This document shows positions 6,887 through 6,887 of a stretch of 6,887 nucleotides of DNA, one piece after another; position 1 is the stretch's first letter, and each line of letters starts with the position of its first letter. A program made the position numbers and the translations under genes. The DNA comes from DATLFQ01 sp035540915 (GTDB lineage: Bacteria; Actinomycetota; Acidimicrobiia; Acidimicrobiales; GCA-2861595): positions 1 to 6,887 of the forward strand of contig DATLFQ010000135.1 of assembly GCA_035540915.1 (NCBI GenBank), given 5' to 3'. The notes beneath the pieces are model-generated. The model saw only the letters and a list, made by a program, of their open reading frames with translations, did no database searches and was not told where the DNA came from.

Positions 6887-6887
6887 C
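6816..6887 (+). pseudogene. IS3 OrfA C-terminal helix fragment in opposite orientation
   Basis: The + strand reads TEVARLRAENEALRRKLAK followed by AEAII up to the window end. This is the leucine-zipper-like coiled coil characteristic of the OrfA C-terminus or OrfA-OrfB junction in IS3-family elements. In a normal element this helix is on the same strand as OrfB and a few dozen codons upstream of it. Here it is on the opposite strand, with its start about 10-35 nt from where OrfB homology ends. The same frame is open back to an ATG at 6747, but that part is antisense to the transposase and is not regarded as coding. It continues beyond the window, so its full extent is unknown. Confidence 0.7.

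Larger units (their letters stand above)
5885..6887 (-). mobile_element. IS3-family insertion sequence, one end in the window, rearranged at the other
   Basis: The stretch contains an IS3-type transposase core. Its downstream end is tentatively set at TGTCAACGCCGATGAGACAC (5885-5904), which begins with TG as IS3-family terminal repeats do and lies about 7-27 nt beyond the transposase stop. This boundary is an inference, because the other terminal repeat is outside the window and no target duplication can be compared. The 5' part of the transposase unit is not continuous: beyond about 6800 the sequence encodes OrfA-like protein on the opposite strand. Confidence 0.6.

Noticed and set aside
6747..6887. 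A + strand gene starting at ATG 6747
   Set aside because: Its first 20 or so residues are antisense of well-conserved transposase sequence followed by a Gly/Arg-rich stretch; only the part from about 6816 resembles real OrfA sequence.
1..6887. tRNA, rRNA, CRISPR arrays or riboswitches
   Set aside because: No regularly spaced direct repeats or recognisable RNA folds were seen, and genes fill nearly all of the window.

Overview
The window is very GC-rich with strong G/C preference at third codon positions, which suggests a high-GC bacterium, most likely of the Actinomycetota. That placement is an inference from composition and from the style of the insertion-sequence transposase; the sequence carries no taxonomic marker. 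All intact genes lie on the minus strand, so the window is best read from right to left.

Right end (about 5885-6887): the 3' part of an IS3-family insertion sequence with a complete DDE integrase core (WSWDIT, HADRG, NPFSEANFK). Its 5' side is abnormal. Just upstream of the homologous region, the opposite (+) strand encodes a typical IS3 OrfA C-terminal helix (ENEALRRKLAKAEAII), so OrfA-type and OrfB-type sequence point towards each other and the element is rearranged, nested or chimeric at the window edge. A short gap (5836-5911) follows, holding the presumed IS end, a TTGACA box and a spaced inverted repeat.

Centre and left (1-5835): a tightly packed four-gene operon, nurA > herA > sbcD (mre11) > sbcC (rad50). 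The junctions are a 4-nt overlap (GTGA), a 3-nt gap and a 7-nt overlap. The first gene encodes a NurA-family nuclease, the second a HerA-type hexameric ATPase/translocase with HAS-barrel, Walker A and Walker B, the third a Mre11/SbcD Mn-dependent nuclease with all its metal-binding motifs, and the fourth an SbcC/Rad50 ABC-type ATPase with a CPLC zinc hook, cut off at the window start shortly after its Walker B.

Together these make up the double-strand-break end-resection set best known from archaea: Mre11-Rad50 recognises and opens DNA ends, and HerA-NurA drives processive strand degradation for recombination. Finding all four co-transcribed in a high-GC bacterial context, directly behind an IS element that may have replaced the native promoter, is the main point of interest. 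No RNA genes, CRISPR arrays or tRNAs were seen.
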